Positions 37,906 through 47,158 of a stretch of 64,000 bases of DNA are shown piece after piece (positions within the stretch are counted from its first letter, which is position 1; every line of letters begins with the position of its first letter). Source of the DNA: Streptomyces apocyni. GTDB taxonomy: Bacteria > Actinomycetota > Actinomycetes > Streptomycetales > Streptomycetaceae. The stretch spans positions 221,310 to 285,309 of the forward strand of contig NZ_WHOM01000072.1 of the NCBI RefSeq assembly GCF_009739465.1. The letters run 5' to 3'. A program made the translations under genes and the position numbers. The notes beneath the pieces were generated by a model, which made no database searches, had not been told where the DNA came from, and worked only from the letters and a program-made list of their open reading frames with translations.

Positions 37906-39287
37906 CGACGGAGCAGGTGGAGCAGAAGGTCCGCGAGACCCTCCACGCGGTCGCCCTGGACCGGGTGCAGGCGCCCGGGGACCTGGTCGAGAAGGTGGTG
38001 CGGCGACGCGGCCGGCGCCGCTTCTCGCAGGCCGCGGGGGCGGCGGTGGCCGTGGTCGCGATCAGTGTGGGGGCGGTGTTCGGTTTCGGGGGCGGGGGTA
38101 CTGAGCCGGACGGGGACAGGCCCGTGCGGCCGGCGTCATCGCCGGACGGCTGGAAGCCGTGGCAGGTGAACGACCCGGACACCGCCGGGAACGGCTGCCT
38201 GGTCGACGGCGACGCGCTCTACTGCCAGGGGCACAAGAACGACGCCGTGAAGTTCGACGCCCGGACCGGCGAGCAGCTGTGGAAGCGCAAGGCCACGGGC
38301 GAAGGCGGCGTGCAGGTCGGCCGTCCGGTCGGCGTGCGCGACGGCGTCGTCTATGTCTATCGGGACCACTCGGAGAGGCAAGAGAACGGCGACCAATTCA
38401 GCACGACGGAACTGGCAGCGCTGGATGCCGACACCGGTCAGGTGATGTGGGCCGAGAAGCTGGCCCAGTCCGACCGCAGCGAACAGGCGGCGATGCTGAT
38501 CGACGGCGCGGTGCTGGCCAACACCCGTAACTTCCGGACGGTGGAGGCCTTTGACCCACAGACCGGTAAGGCGAAGTGGCGCTACACGTGGGCCAAGGGC
38601 ACCGCGTGCGACCGCGCGGCGCTGGGCGGTGTGCCCTACCTCCTCTGCCGGCAAGACAGCGCGAATCCGGGCGATACGGAGCTCATCCGCCTCGACCCCG
38701 CCACCGGAAACGCCCAGAAGGTCTCGACCATCTCCGGCGAGCAGGGCCTGATGGGGACCTGGGGGGATTCCCTCGTCACTGTCAGCACGGACGCCAAGAG
38801 CAGGAAGAACCCCGACGACGACACCGCCGTCAGGAACCTGACGGTGAGCACGATCACCGGCTCCGGGGAGCAGACCACGCATTCCGTGCGACTTGACGGG
38901 CGTCAGAGCTACTTCGGGCTCGTCGGCGATCTACTCATCGCCGTATCCCTGAAAGGCGAGGCCACGGCCGTCTCACTGCCCACGGGAGAGGTGCTGTGGA
39001 CCAGCCCGACGGGGATCGAGCTGCCCAAGGACGACGGCAGGACCGCACTCGTGGCGCCTCCCGTGGTGTCGGACAGCCAAGGCGTCGTGTACGTGTTCAG
39101 CCCGACCGGGGACCTGGTCGGCCTCAGCAAGCACACGGGTGAGCGGGTCTGGAGCGACCACGTCGACATCCAGCCGTCGAAGGGCTTCGGCTTCGGCCCC
39201 GCGCCGCAACTCCTGCGCTACGAGGACGTGCTGATCGCCCACGCCGATGGCCAGCTCGTCTCGCTGCTGCCACGGATCGGCGACTGA
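37902..39287 (+). CDS. Putative anti-sigma-like membrane beta-propeller protein
   Basis: A 461-residue protein with a short cytoplasmic N-terminus (residues 1-38, 'VRETLHAVALDRVQAPGDLV'), one membrane helix (about 42-66) and an extracytoplasmic PQQ-type propeller with blades such as 'FDARTGEQLWKRKA', 'DADTGQVMWAEKLA' and 'GLSKHTGERVWSDHV'. Coupling to the ECF sigma gene suggests that the short N-terminus holds the sigma factor and the propeller senses an envelope signal; no classical ZAS zinc motif is present, so this is inference. It ends at a bidirectional terminator. Confidence 0.9.
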   Translation: MTTEQVEQKVRETLHAVALDRVQAPGDLVEKVVRRRGRRRFSQAAGAAVAVVAISVGAVFGFGGGGTEPDGDRPVRPASSPDGWKPWQVNDPDTAGNGCLVDGDALYCQGHKNDAVKFDARTGEQLWKRKATGEGGVQVGRPVGVRDGVVYVYRDHSERQENGDQFSTTELAALDADTGQVMWAEKLAQSDRSEQAAMLIDGAVLANTRNFRTVEAFDPQTGKAKWRYTWAKGTACDRAALGGVPYLLCRQDSANPGDTELIRLDPATGNAQKVSTISGEQGLMGTWGDSLVTVSTDAKSRKNPDDDTAVRNLTVSTITGSGEQTTHSVRLDGRQSYFGLVGDLLIAVSLKGEATAVSLPTGEVLWTSPTGIELPKDDGRTALVAPPVVSDSQGVVYVFSPTGDLVGLSKHTGERVWSDHVDIQPSKGFGFGPAPQLLRYEDVLIAHADGQLVSLLPRIGD

Positions 39288-39300
39288 CCCGAAGGACGCG

Positions 39301-39327
39301 GGCCGGGGCGGCACCGCCGTCCCGGCC
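39301..39327. terminator. Bidirectional terminator
   Basis: A 12-bp hairpin with one G-T pair between the convergent beta-propeller gene and ispE. Confidence 0.7.
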
Positions 39328-39379
39328 TGCGGAACGTTGAGCGGCGCACGGGCGTGGCCACGCCGCATTGGGCGGGGCG

Positions 39380-40297
39380 TCACTCGCCGGTGGTGATCAC
39401 CGTCGCGCCGGGGGCCGGTGACGGCGCCACCCGTGCCGCGCGGCAGGTGCCCGAGGCGAGCAGGGCCGAGGCCACGCGTTCCGCCGCCGATGTGTCCTTC
39501 GTCAGGAAGGCCGTGGTGGGGCCCGAGCCCGAGACCAGTGCGGCCAGCGCGCCCGCGTCCGTGCCCGCCGCCAACGTGTCGGCCAGAGAGGGGAAGAGGG
39601 ACAGGGCGGCTGGTTGGAGGTCGTTGGCGAGGGTCTCGGCCAGGGCGGCTGTGTCACCCGCGCGCAGGGCGTCCAGCAGGGCGGGGGAGGCGGCGGGCTG
39701 GGCTACCGGGCGGCCCTCCCAGAGGCGGTCGAACTCGCGGTATACGGCGGGCGTTGACAGGCCGCCGTGGGCCGTGGCGAAGACCCAGGTGAAGTCGCCG
39801 CCCACGGGGAGGGGGGTCAGCAGTTCGCCGCGACCCGTGCCGAGCGCCGCGCCGCCCAGCAGGCTGAAGGGCACATCGCTGCCCAACTCCGCGCAGAGGG
39901 TGAGGAGTTCGGGGCGGGGGGTGTTGGTGCCCCAGAGCACGTCGCAGGCCAGGAGCGCGGCCGCGCCGTCCGCGCTGCCGCCTGCCATGCCGCCCGCGAC
40001 CGGGATGTCCTTCGCGATGTGGAGGTGGACGTCGGCGGGGCGGCCGTGTCGAGCCGCGAGGGCGAGGGCCGCGCGCGCCGCCAGGTTGGACTCGTCCAGC
40101 GGGACCTGGTCGGCGTCCGGGCCCTCGCAGGTGATCCGCAACGCGCCGTCGGGCGACGGGGTGACCGTCACTTCGTCGTAGAGGCCGACCGCGAGGAAGA
40201 CGTTCGCCAGGTCGTGGAAGCCGTCGGGGCGCGCTCCGCCGACCGCGAGCTGGACGTTGACCTTGGCCGGAACTCGTACCGTGACGCTGGCGCTCAC
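39380..40297 (-). CDS. ispE: 4-diphosphocytidyl-2-C-methyl-D-erythritol kinase
   Basis: A 305-residue GHMP kinase of the MEP isoprenoid pathway. N-terminal 'VRVPAKVNVQLAVGGARPDGFHDLANVF' and the ATP loop 'IPVAGGMAGGSADGAAALL' identify IspE, with 'VSGSGPTTAFL' as motif 3. It overlaps rsmA by ATGA, the usual actinobacterial rsmA-ispE arrangement. Confidence 0.96.
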   Translation of the reverse strand: MSASVTVRVPAKVNVQLAVGGARPDGFHDLANVFLAVGLYDEVTVTPSPDGALRITCEGPDADQVPLDESNLAARAALALAARHGRPADVHLHIAKDIPVAGGMAGGSADGAAALLACDVLWGTNTPRPELLTLCAELGSDVPFSLLGGAALGTGRGELLTPLPVGGDFTWVFATAHGGLSTPAVYREFDRLWEGRPVAQPAASPALLDALRAGDTAALAETLANDLQPAALSLFPSLADTLAAGTDAGALAALVSGSGPTTAFLTKDTSAAERVASALLASGTCRAARVAPSPAPGATVITTGE

Positions 40298-41202
40298 TGA
40301 CCCGACCCCCGGTTCTCGGCGATGCGGGCGAACTCCTCCACCGTCAGCGCCTCGCCGCGCGCCTGCGGCGACACCCCGGCCGCGACCAACGCCGCCTCCG
40401 CCGCGGCGGCCGAACCCGCCCAGCCGGACAGCGCGGCCCGCAGCGTCTTGCGGCGCTGCGCGAAGGCCGCGTCGACGACTGCGAAGACCTCCTTCTTGGA
40501 GGCGGTGGTCTTGACCGGCTCGGTGCGGCGGACGAGCGAGACGAGGCCGCTGTCCACGTTCGGCGCGGGCCAGAAGACGTTGCGGCCGATGGACCCGGCG
40601 CGCTTCACCTCGGCGTACCAGTTGGCCTTCACCGACGGGACGCCGTACACCCGCGAGCCCGGCGTGGCCGCGAGGCGGTCGGCGACCTCGGCCTGCACCA
40701 TCACCAGGGTGCGCTCGATGGTCGGGAAGGTGGCGAGCATGTGCAGCAGCACGGGCACCGCGACGTTGTACGGGAGGTTGGCGACCAGCGCGGTGGGCGC
40801 GGGGCCCGGCAGCTCGTTCACCTGCATCGCGTCGGAGTGCACGAGGGCGAAGTGGTCGGCCCGGGCGGGCATCCGGGCGGCGACCGTGGCAGGCAGTGCG
40901 GCCGCCAGTACGTCGTCGATCTCGACGGCGATCACCCGGTCCGCCGCCTCCAGCAACGCCAGCGTCAGCGAGCCGAGCCCGGGGCCGACCTCGACGACCA
41001 CGTCGTCGGCGCGCACCTGGGCCGTGCGGACGATCCGGCGCACGGTGTTCGCGTCGATGACGAAGTTCTGGCCGCGCTGCTTGGTCGGGCGTACGCCGAG
41101 CGCCGCGGCCAGCTCGCGGATGTCGGCGGGGCCCAGCAGGGCGCCTTGGGCGTCGCCGGGGGGCGTGTCGGCGGCGGGAGTGTCGTCAGTGGGGCTGCTC
41201 AC
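40294..41202 (-). CDS. rsmA: 16S rRNA dimethyladenosine transferase
   Basis: A 302-residue KsgA/RsmA that dimethylates the two adjacent adenosines near the 3' end of 16S rRNA (kasugamycin sensitivity). SAM motif 'VVEVGPGLGSLTLALLEAAD' and catalytic 'VANLPYNVAVPVL' are clear. Overlaps ispE; follows rpfB by 35 bp, so rpfB-rsmA-ispE may be one transcript. Confidence 0.96.
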   Translation of the reverse strand: MSSPTDDTPAADTPPGDAQGALLGPADIRELAAALGVRPTKQRGQNFVIDANTVRRIVRTAQVRADDVVVEVGPGLGSLTLALLEAADRVIAVEIDDVLAAALPATVAARMPARADHFALVHSDAMQVNELPGPAPTALVANLPYNVAVPVLLHMLATFPTIERTLVMVQAEVADRLAATPGSRVYGVPSVKANWYAEVKRAGSIGRNVFWPAPNVDSGLVSLVRRTEPVKTTASKKEVFAVVDAAFAQRRKTLRAALSGWAGSAAAAEAALVAAGVSPQARGEALTVEEFARIAENRGSGQ

Positions 41203-41237
41203 CGCTCAAGGGTAAGCGGCCCCGGCCCCCGCCCCGG

Positions 41238-42668
41238 TCACCCCTGGAGCCGCCGCCCGCAGTGCGGCCACGGGCCAGCGCCCCGCTGCACGTACAGCTT
41301 CTTCGCCCGGTACGTCTGCTCGGCGGCCGGAGCGTCCTGCGGCCGTCCGCTGCCGCCGAGGCTCTGCCAGGTCTGTACGTCGAACTGGTAGAGCCCGCCG
41401 TAGGTGCCCGACGGGTCGGTGGCCCCCGGGCGGCCTCCCGACTCGCACGCCGCCAGCGCGCCCCAGTCCAGCCCGTCGGCGCCCGCCACGCCCTGGACCG
41501 GCGCGGGGCGCGCCTTGGTGCCGAACCTCACGATCTGCGTCCGCGGCTCGCGCACCACCTCGGACCGCAGCAGCTTGGGCTTCTGCTTGACGCCGTTGAC
41601 CGTACGCACCGAGTGGACGAGGCGCCGGGCGCCCGGGCGGCCCTGCTGCTCGACGACCTCGGTGCCCCGATAGCGCGAGGCGTCGGCCGTGCGCCGCACG
41701 GCGAACGGGATCGGTTCCTCACGTACCTCCCGGGTCGCGGTGATCCGCATGACCGAGACGGTCTGCCCGTCGCGCGGGAAGCTGGACGGCGGTACGGAGG
41801 TGGTGTCCTGGCCGCTCAGCGTGACCCCGGCCTGCTCCACGGCCTCCCGCACGGTCGCCACGTTCGTACGGATGGTGCGCTCGCGCCCGTCGGCCATGAC
41901 GGTGAAGGTGCGCTCGGTACGGACATCGAGGCGCAGCCCGCTCCGGGAGATCCGCCGGGTGAGCGAGGTGGAGAGATGGGCGCCCTCGGCGCGCACGTCG
42001 AGTTCGCGGAGCGCTCCGCCGACGGTGCGCGCGGTGGTCCACTCCTGGCGCCGCTGCCCGTCGACGGTCAGGTCCAGCGGACGGCCGTAGCGGACGACGA
42101 CCTCGTCACCGTCGGCCAGCGCGGCGCCCGGCGCGGGGATGACGCGGTCGTGGGCGCCGACCTCCACGCCCTCCTTCGCGATCAGCTCGCCGACGTCGCC
42201 CGCGAAGGTGTGCAGCTTGCGCGGCCGCTCGCCGTCCACGGAGAGGCTGACAGCCTTGTCCTCGGCGATGAACACGGACGTACCACCGGCGAGGAAGGCC
42301 ACCACCAGGGCCTGCGGGACCAGGCGACGCAGCGATTCCGGCCGAGGCCGCCCGATGGCCTTCTTACGACGGGCGACGCGGCGGGCCTCGGCCCGGCTCA
42401 GCCGCGGGGCGTCGGGAGGGGGCGTGGTGAGCGGGGACGGGGGCTCGGACGCGGGTACCTGTCGGGGCAGCATGGGCTCGGTGGGAGCGGACGCGTACGC
42501 GTACTCATCGGACCCAGCCGACTCAGCCGACTCAGCCGACCCGGCCGACTCGTACGCGGGCCGGTAGGTATCCGCGTACGGGACACGCGGACGCGACGGC
42601 TCCACGGTCGCGGCGCGGCGGCCGCCACCGCCGCGCGCCGCGCGATGACTGCCCTGCGGATTGCTCAC
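41238..42668 (-). CDS. rpfB: Resuscitation-promoting factor RpfB
   Basis: A 476-residue peptidoglycan hydrolase of the RpfB type. Order: a cytoplasmic Ser/Ala/Glu-rich tail (its gene has 9-bp repeats at 42519-42545), a membrane helix at about 122-140, three DUF348 repeats ('DGERPRKLHTFAGDVGELI', 'DGQRRQEWTTARTVGGAL' and 'DGRERTIRTNVATVREAV'), a G5 domain ending near 'KLLRSEVVREPRTQIVRFG', and a C-terminal transglycosylase-like domain with the catalytic Glu in 'ALAACESGGRPGATD' and 'YGGLYQFDVQTWQSLGG'. Such proteins help spores germinate and dormant cells resume growth. Confidence 0.96.
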   Translation of the reverse strand: MSNPQGSHRAARGGGGRRAATVEPSRPRVPYADTYRPAYESAGSAESAESAGSDEYAYASAPTEPMLPRQVPASEPPSPLTTPPPDAPRLSRAEARRVARRKKAIGRPRPESLRRLVPQALVVAFLAGGTSVFIAEDKAVSLSVDGERPRKLHTFAGDVGELIAKEGVEVGAHDRVIPAPGAALADGDEVVVRYGRPLDLTVDGQRRQEWTTARTVGGALRELDVRAEGAHLSTSLTRRISRSGLRLDVRTERTFTVMADGRERTIRTNVATVREAVEQAGVTLSGQDTTSVPPSSFPRDGQTVSVMRITATREVREEPIPFAVRRTADASRYRGTEVVEQQGRPGARRLVHSVRTVNGVKQKPKLLRSEVVREPRTQIVRFGTKARPAPVQGVAGADGLDWGALAACESGGRPGATDPSGTYGGLYQFDVQTWQSLGGSGRPQDAPAAEQTYRAKKLYVQRGAGPWPHCGRRLQG

Positions 42669-42792
42669 GACGACGCTCCAGGCTCATCAGGGACCGATCG
42701 GGCCCGCCGAACCTAGCGGAGCGAGCGTCACTCTCCAAAGTCACGGCACTACGTTGTGTCGCTACCGCCCCGAGCTCAACCGTCGGTAATCG

Positions 42793-43662
42793 TCAGTAAT
42801 CGAATGCGCGCGCCGTATTGTCGGCCACCGCCGCCGCCATCGCATCCTCGTCCACGCCCTTCACCTCAGCCATGGCCCGCAGCGTGACCGGAATCAGGTA
42901 CGGCGCGTTAGGCCGTCCGCGGTACGGCGCCGGGGTCAGGAACGGCGCGTCGGTCTCGACCAGGACCAGCTCCAGCGGGGCCACCGCGAGGGCGTCCCGC
43001 AGCGGCTGGGCGTTCTTGAAGGTGACGTTGCCAGCGAAGGACATGAACCAGCCGTTCTCCGCGCAGACCTGGGCCATCTCCGCGTCGCCCGAGTAGCAGT
43101 GGAAGACGGTGCGCTCGGGCGCGCCCTCCTCCTTGAGGACACGCAGGACGTCGCTGTGGGCGTCCCGGTCGTGGATGACCAGCGCCTTGCCGTGCCGCTT
43201 GGCGATCTCGATATGGGCGCGGAACGACCGCTCCTGGGCCTGGACGCCTTCGGGCCCCGTACGGAAGAAGTCGAGCCCGGTCTCGCCGACGCCCCTGACC
43301 TGGTCAAGGCCCGCGAGCTGGTCGATCCGCGCGAGCGCCTCGTCCAGCGCCGCGTCGCCGCCCGCTTCCCTGGCGCCCTGGCGCGACCAGCCGTCGGGGT
43401 CACCGTGCACGATGCGCGGCGCTTCGTTGGGGTGCAGCGCGACGGTCGCGTGGACGTGCTCGTACGCGGCCGCCGTGTCAGCCGCCCACTGCGAGCCCGC
43501 CAGATCGCAGCCGACCTGAACGACCGTGGTCACCCCCACCGCCGCCGCCTTGACCAGCGCCTCGTCCACCGTGCCCGACTGCATGTCGAGGTGGGTGTGC
43601 GAGTCGGCTACCGACACCCTGAGCGGCTCCGGCAGCGGCGGTGCGGTGTCTTTCTGGCTCAT
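42793..43662 (-). CDS. tatD: TatD-family metal-dependent hydrolase (DNase)
   Basis: A 289-residue TIM-barrel TatD protein with metal ligands in DSHTHLD, 'EIAKRHGKALVIHDRDAHSD', 'FHCYSGDAEMAQ' and 'LVLVETDAPFLTPAPYRG'. Family members are 3'-5' DNases with repair roles. Its place next to rpfB and rsmA is conserved in actinobacteria. Confidence 0.94.
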   Translation of the reverse strand: MSQKDTAPPLPEPLRVSVADSHTHLDMQSGTVDEALVKAAAVGVTTVVQVGCDLAGSQWAADTAAAYEHVHATVALHPNEAPRIVHGDPDGWSRQGAREAGGDAALDEALARIDQLAGLDQVRGVGETGLDFFRTGPEGVQAQERSFRAHIEIAKRHGKALVIHDRDAHSDVLRVLKEEGAPERTVFHCYSGDAEMAQVCAENGWFMSFAGNVTFKNAQPLRDALAVAPLELVLVETDAPFLTPAPYRGRPNAPYLIPVTLRAMAEVKGVDEDAMAAAVADNTARAFDY

Positions 43663-43713
43663 GCCCCCAATCCTACGAACAGGGGACGCGCGCCCTGACC
43701 CGGCCTACTCGGC

Positions 43714-44178
43714 CTACCCGGCCTTCCGGTGCTGGAAGGGGTGGAGAAGGTCCGAGAGGTGCCAGTGGTGCCCGGATTCCTCTGACGTCGCCTCTCCCCC
43801 TGACGTCGCCTCTCCCGACTCCGTCCCAGGCTTCGGGACCTTCGGGGCCTCCTGATGGCGATGCAGAATGTCCAGGACAGAGGAAACCCGTCCGGCCTGC
43901 ATGATGCGCACGGTATGCCCGCCACAATTCATACAGGTGGGCCGAGCGATCGGGGACGGTACCCGTTCGCCGTTAACGATGTACATCACGAACTCTCGAC
44001 CGGCGCCGTCGATGTGGTGCTCGATGTCATACGACTGCTCCCAGCCGTGACCGCAGCCCAGGCAGGCAAAAGCGTATGACTCATGAACGGTGGCAACGGG
44101 CTGCGTGGGCCGGTTAGGCCGGGGTGTCGCCGCGGGACCGGGCGGAATTCCGGTGGCGCGGCCGGTGATCTCAGTCAT
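43714..44178 (-). CDS. Zinc-ribbon-like hypothetical protein
   Basis: A 154-residue cytoplasmic protein with two CxxC pairs (ACLGCGHGW and TCMNCGGHT) about 45 residues apart that likely bind one zinc. The middle 'FVMYIVNGERVPSPIARP' is well conserved-looking, the C-terminus is a Ser/Glu/Gly linker and a His-rich 'GHHWHLSDLLHPFQHRK'. Function unknown. Confidence 0.85.
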   Translation of the reverse strand: MTEITGRATGIPPGPAATPRPNRPTQPVATVHESYAFACLGCGHGWEQSYDIEHHIDGAGREFVMYIVNGERVPSPIARPTCMNCGGHTVRIMQAGRVSSVLDILHRHQEAPKVPKPGTESGEATSGGEATSEESGHHWHLSDLLHPFQHRKAG

Positions 44179-44340
44179 GCCAGCTCCTCTTGCCCTCAGG
44201 ACAAGCGCGTACGGGACGGGTGCGTCCCTATGACCATTGGACGCCCGCCCCAGCAGGAGCGCATCAAGCCTGTCAATTCTTAGAGTGAGTTTTGCACTTT
44301 CCGAAGAAAACCACCCGGTGCGCGTCCCGCACTTTGCCTT

Positions 44341-45216
44341 TCACGATAGCTCTTTACCGTCTGTTGGCGACTTAAGCGCCGCGTTTTTTGCCGCCACGAC
44401 GGCGTCGAACACCTCGCGCTTTGGCAGCCCCGCGTCGGCCGCGACCGCCGCGATGGCCTCCTTACGCCGCTCCCCGGCCTCCTCCCGCACCTGGACCCGG
44501 CGTACCAGCTCATCGGCGCCGAGCACCTCGGTGGACTCGGGCGCGCCCTCCACCACGACCGTGATCTCCCCGCGCACCCCCTCGGCCGCCCAGGCGGCGA
44601 GCTCCGTCAGCTCCCCGCGCTTGATCTCCTCGTACGTCTTGGTGAGCTCCCGGCACACGGCCGCCCTGCGCTCGCCGCCGAACACCTCGGCCATCGCCGC
44701 CAGCGTGTCGTCCAGCCGGTGCGGGGCCTCGAAGTAGACGAGGGTGCGCCGCTCCTCGGCGACCTCGCGCAGCCGCGTCAGACGCTCACCGGCCTTGCGG
44801 GGCAGGAAGCCCTCGAAGCAGAAGCGGTCGACCGGCAGCCCGGACAGCGCGAGCGCGGTGAGCACGGCCGACGGCCCGGGTACGGCGGTGACCCTGATGT
44901 CCCGCTCCACGGCCGCCGCGACCAGCCGGTAGCCCGGGTCGGAGACGGACGGCATCCCCGCGTCCGTGACCAGCAGCACCCGGGCGCCACCGGCGAGAGC
45001 CTCGACCAGCTCCGGCGTACGGGCGGCCTCGTTGCCCTCGAAGTAGGAGACCGTCCGCCCTCCTGGCTGCACACCGAGCGCCTGGGTGAGGCGGCGCAGC
45101 CTGCGGGTGTCCTCGGCCGCCACGATGTCGGCGGCCGTCAGTTCGGCGGCCAGCCGCGGCGGCGCGTCGGCGACGTCCCCGATGGGGGTTCCTGCGAGTA
45201 CGAGCGTTCCAGTCAC
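44341..45216 (-). CDS. rsmI: 16S rRNA (cytidine1402-2'-O)-methyltransferase
   Basis: A 291-residue tetrapyrrole-methylase-fold enzyme. 'LVLAGTPIGDVADAPPR', 'VAAEDTRRLRRL' and 'VLLVTDAGMPSVSDPGYRL' are RsmI signatures. It methylates the 2'-OH of C1402 in the ribosomal P site. GTG start at 45216, 56 bp from the divergent pmt gene. Confidence 0.96.
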   Translation of the reverse strand: MTGTLVLAGTPIGDVADAPPRLAAELTAADIVAAEDTRRLRRLTQALGVQPGGRTVSYFEGNEAARTPELVEALAGGARVLLVTDAGMPSVSDPGYRLVAAAVERDIRVTAVPGPSAVLTALALSGLPVDRFCFEGFLPRKAGERLTRLREVAEERRTLVYFEAPHRLDDTLAAMAEVFGGERRAAVCRELTKTYEEIKRGELTELAAWAAEGVRGEITVVVEGAPESTEVLGADELVRRVQVREEAGERRKEAIAAVAADAGLPKREVFDAVVAAKNAALKSPTDGKELS

Positions 45217-45260
45217 GGGCCCATCCTCGCAGGGTGCTCAGTTCCCTCAGGTTCGTTCCC

Positions 45261-45272
45261 TACGATGGCGCG
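45261..45272 (+). promoter_or_regulatory. -10 element placing the pmt start at +1
   Basis: TACGAT (45261-45266) is a good actinobacterial -10 hexamer ending six bases before the GTG at 45273. Transcription would begin at or next to the start codon, giving a leaderless mRNA; no ribosome binding site is present. Confidence 0.5.
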
Positions 45273-47030
45273 GTGACCAGTACCGCGTCTTCCACCGACG
45301 CCCGGCAGGGCAGGGGCCCCGAAAAGCCGCCGCAGCCGCAGGAGCCGCCGCAGCCGCAGCCGCCGACCTGGCAGCGTCGGCTGCGCCGTTTCGGGTATGT
45401 CGCGCCGCCCAGAACGGACGTGAAGGACCGGCTGGTCCCGCCGTACGCCGAGCCGAGCCGCCAGTTGTGGACGGTGCTCGGGGTGCCCGCGCACCTCACC
45501 GCGACGCTGAACCGCGTGCTGGCGTGGGTGGGGCCGCTGCTGATCGCGCTGTTCGCCGGGATGCTGCGGTTCTGGCAGCTGGGCAAGCCGCACGCGGTGA
45601 TATTCGACGAGACGTACTACGCCAAGGACGCCTGGGCGCTGATCCACCGCGGCTACGAGGTCAAGTGGCCGGACGACATCAACGACAAGATCATCGCTGA
45701 TCCGTCCTCGGTGCCGGTCCCCACCGACCCCTCCTATGTGGTGCATCCGCCGGTGGGCAAGTGGGTGATCGGGCTCGGCGAGTGGCTGTACGGCTTCACG
45801 CCGTTCGGCTGGCGTTTCATGGTGGCCGTACTCGGCACGCTCTCGGTGCTGATGCTGTGCCGGATCGGCCGCAGGCTCTTCCGCTCGACGTTCCTCGGCT
45901 GTCTGGCGGGCGCCCTGCTCGCGGTCGACGGACTGCACTTCGTGATGAGCCGTACGGCGCTGCTCGACCTGCCGCTGATGTTCTTCATCCTGGCCGCCTT
46001 CGGCTGCCTGGTCATCGACCGGGACAAGGCACGGGAGCGGCTCGCCGCCGCGCTGCCGACCGACGCCGACGGCACCGTACGGGCCGATGCCCAGGTCGCG
46101 AGCACGCTGCGGCTTGGCTGGCGGCCCTGGCGGATCGCCGCCGGTGTCTGCCTCGGCCTGGCCTGCGCCACCAAGTGGAACGGCCTCTACGTCCTGGCCG
46201 CGTTCGGACTGCTGACGGTGCTGTGGGATGTGGGAGCGCGGCGGGTCGCGGGGGCGCGCCAGCCGTATCTGGCGGTCCTCACGCGGGACTTGGTGCCCGG
46301 GTTCGTGGCGACGGTGCCGGTGGCGATCGTGACGTATGTCGCCTCGTGGAGCGGCTGGCTGATCACGCGTGGCGGCTACTACCGGGACTGGGCGGCCGAG
46401 CACGGCAAGGACTCGGGCTGGTCCTGGCTGCCTGACTGGCTGCAGAGCCTGTGGCACTACGAGGTCACGGTCTACGAGTTCCACGTCAATCTGACCTCGG
46501 GCCACCGCTACGACTCGAGCCCGTGGAGCTGGATCGTCATGGGCCGCCCGGTCTCGTACTTCTACGAGTCCCCCGAGCCGGGCACGCAGGGCTGCCCGGC
46601 GGACACCCCCGACAAGTGCGCCAGCGAGGTGCTGGCGCTCGGCACGCCACTGCTGTGGTGGGCGGGGTGCTTCGCGATCCTCTACGTCCTGTGGCGCTGG
46701 GTCTTTAGGCGGGACTGGCGCGCGGGCGCGATTCTGTGCGGAATCGCGGCCGGATATCTGCCGTGGCTGCTCTACCAGGAGCGGACGATCTTCGTCTTCT
46801 ACGCGGTCGTCTTCGTGCCGTTCCTCTGTCTGGCGCTGGCGATGATGATCGGCGCGATCCTGGGGCCACCGGGCTCTTCGGAACGGCGCCGGATGGTGGG
46901 TGCGGTCGGCTCCGGTGTGCTGGTTCTGCTCATCGTCTGGAACTTTGTTTACTTCTGGCCTCTCTATACGGGAGAGGTGATTCCGGCTGATTCCTGGCGG
47001 GCGCGAATGTGGCTGGATACCTGGATCTGA
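45273..47030 (+). CDS. pmt: Polyprenyl-phosphate-mannose:protein O-mannosyltransferase
   Basis: A 585-residue GT39 membrane enzyme with about ten helices that mannosylates exported proteins, as in Streptomyces phage receptor and envelope glycoproteins. The catalytic loop 'FDETYYAKDAWALI' (Asp-Glu) follows helix 1 (about residues 85-105). The C-terminal hydrophobic part includes 'YLPWLLYQERTIFVFYAVVFVPF'. The first 45 residues are Gln/Pro-rich. GTG at 45273 is chosen; the upstream frame to 45234 overlaps the promoter. Confidence 0.94.
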   Translation: MTSTASSTDARQGRGPEKPPQPQEPPQPQPPTWQRRLRRFGYVAPPRTDVKDRLVPPYAEPSRQLWTVLGVPAHLTATLNRVLAWVGPLLIALFAGMLRFWQLGKPHAVIFDETYYAKDAWALIHRGYEVKWPDDINDKIIADPSSVPVPTDPSYVVHPPVGKWVIGLGEWLYGFTPFGWRFMVAVLGTLSVLMLCRIGRRLFRSTFLGCLAGALLAVDGLHFVMSRTALLDLPLMFFILAAFGCLVIDRDKARERLAAALPTDADGTVRADAQVASTLRLGWRPWRIAAGVCLGLACATKWNGLYVLAAFGLLTVLWDVGARRVAGARQPYLAVLTRDLVPGFVATVPVAIVTYVASWSGWLITRGGYYRDWAAEHGKDSGWSWLPDWLQSLWHYEVTVYEFHVNLTSGHRYDSSPWSWIVMGRPVSYFYESPEPGTQGCPADTPDKCASEVLALGTPLLWWAGCFAILYVLWRWVFRRDWRAGAILCGIAAGYLPWLLYQERTIFVFYAVVFVPFLCLALAMMIGAILGPPGSSERRRMVGAVGSGVLVLLIVWNFVYFWPLYTGEVIPADSWRARMWLDTWI

Positions 47031-47158
47031 ACATCCCGGTCTGATAACCCCCGGCGACCTGGTCACTTCCGCACCGTAAGGTACGGACCTGTACTTCTGA
47101 ACGTTGTTCCACAGACATGCGGAAGTACGTGACCGTGACCTGGGGAGGGGAGCGCGAC

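Noticed and set aside
42669..42792. c-di-AMP (ydaO) riboswitch upstream of rpfB
   Set aside because: The 124-bp gap is too short and lacks the conserved core; that riboswitch is known for other rpf genes.
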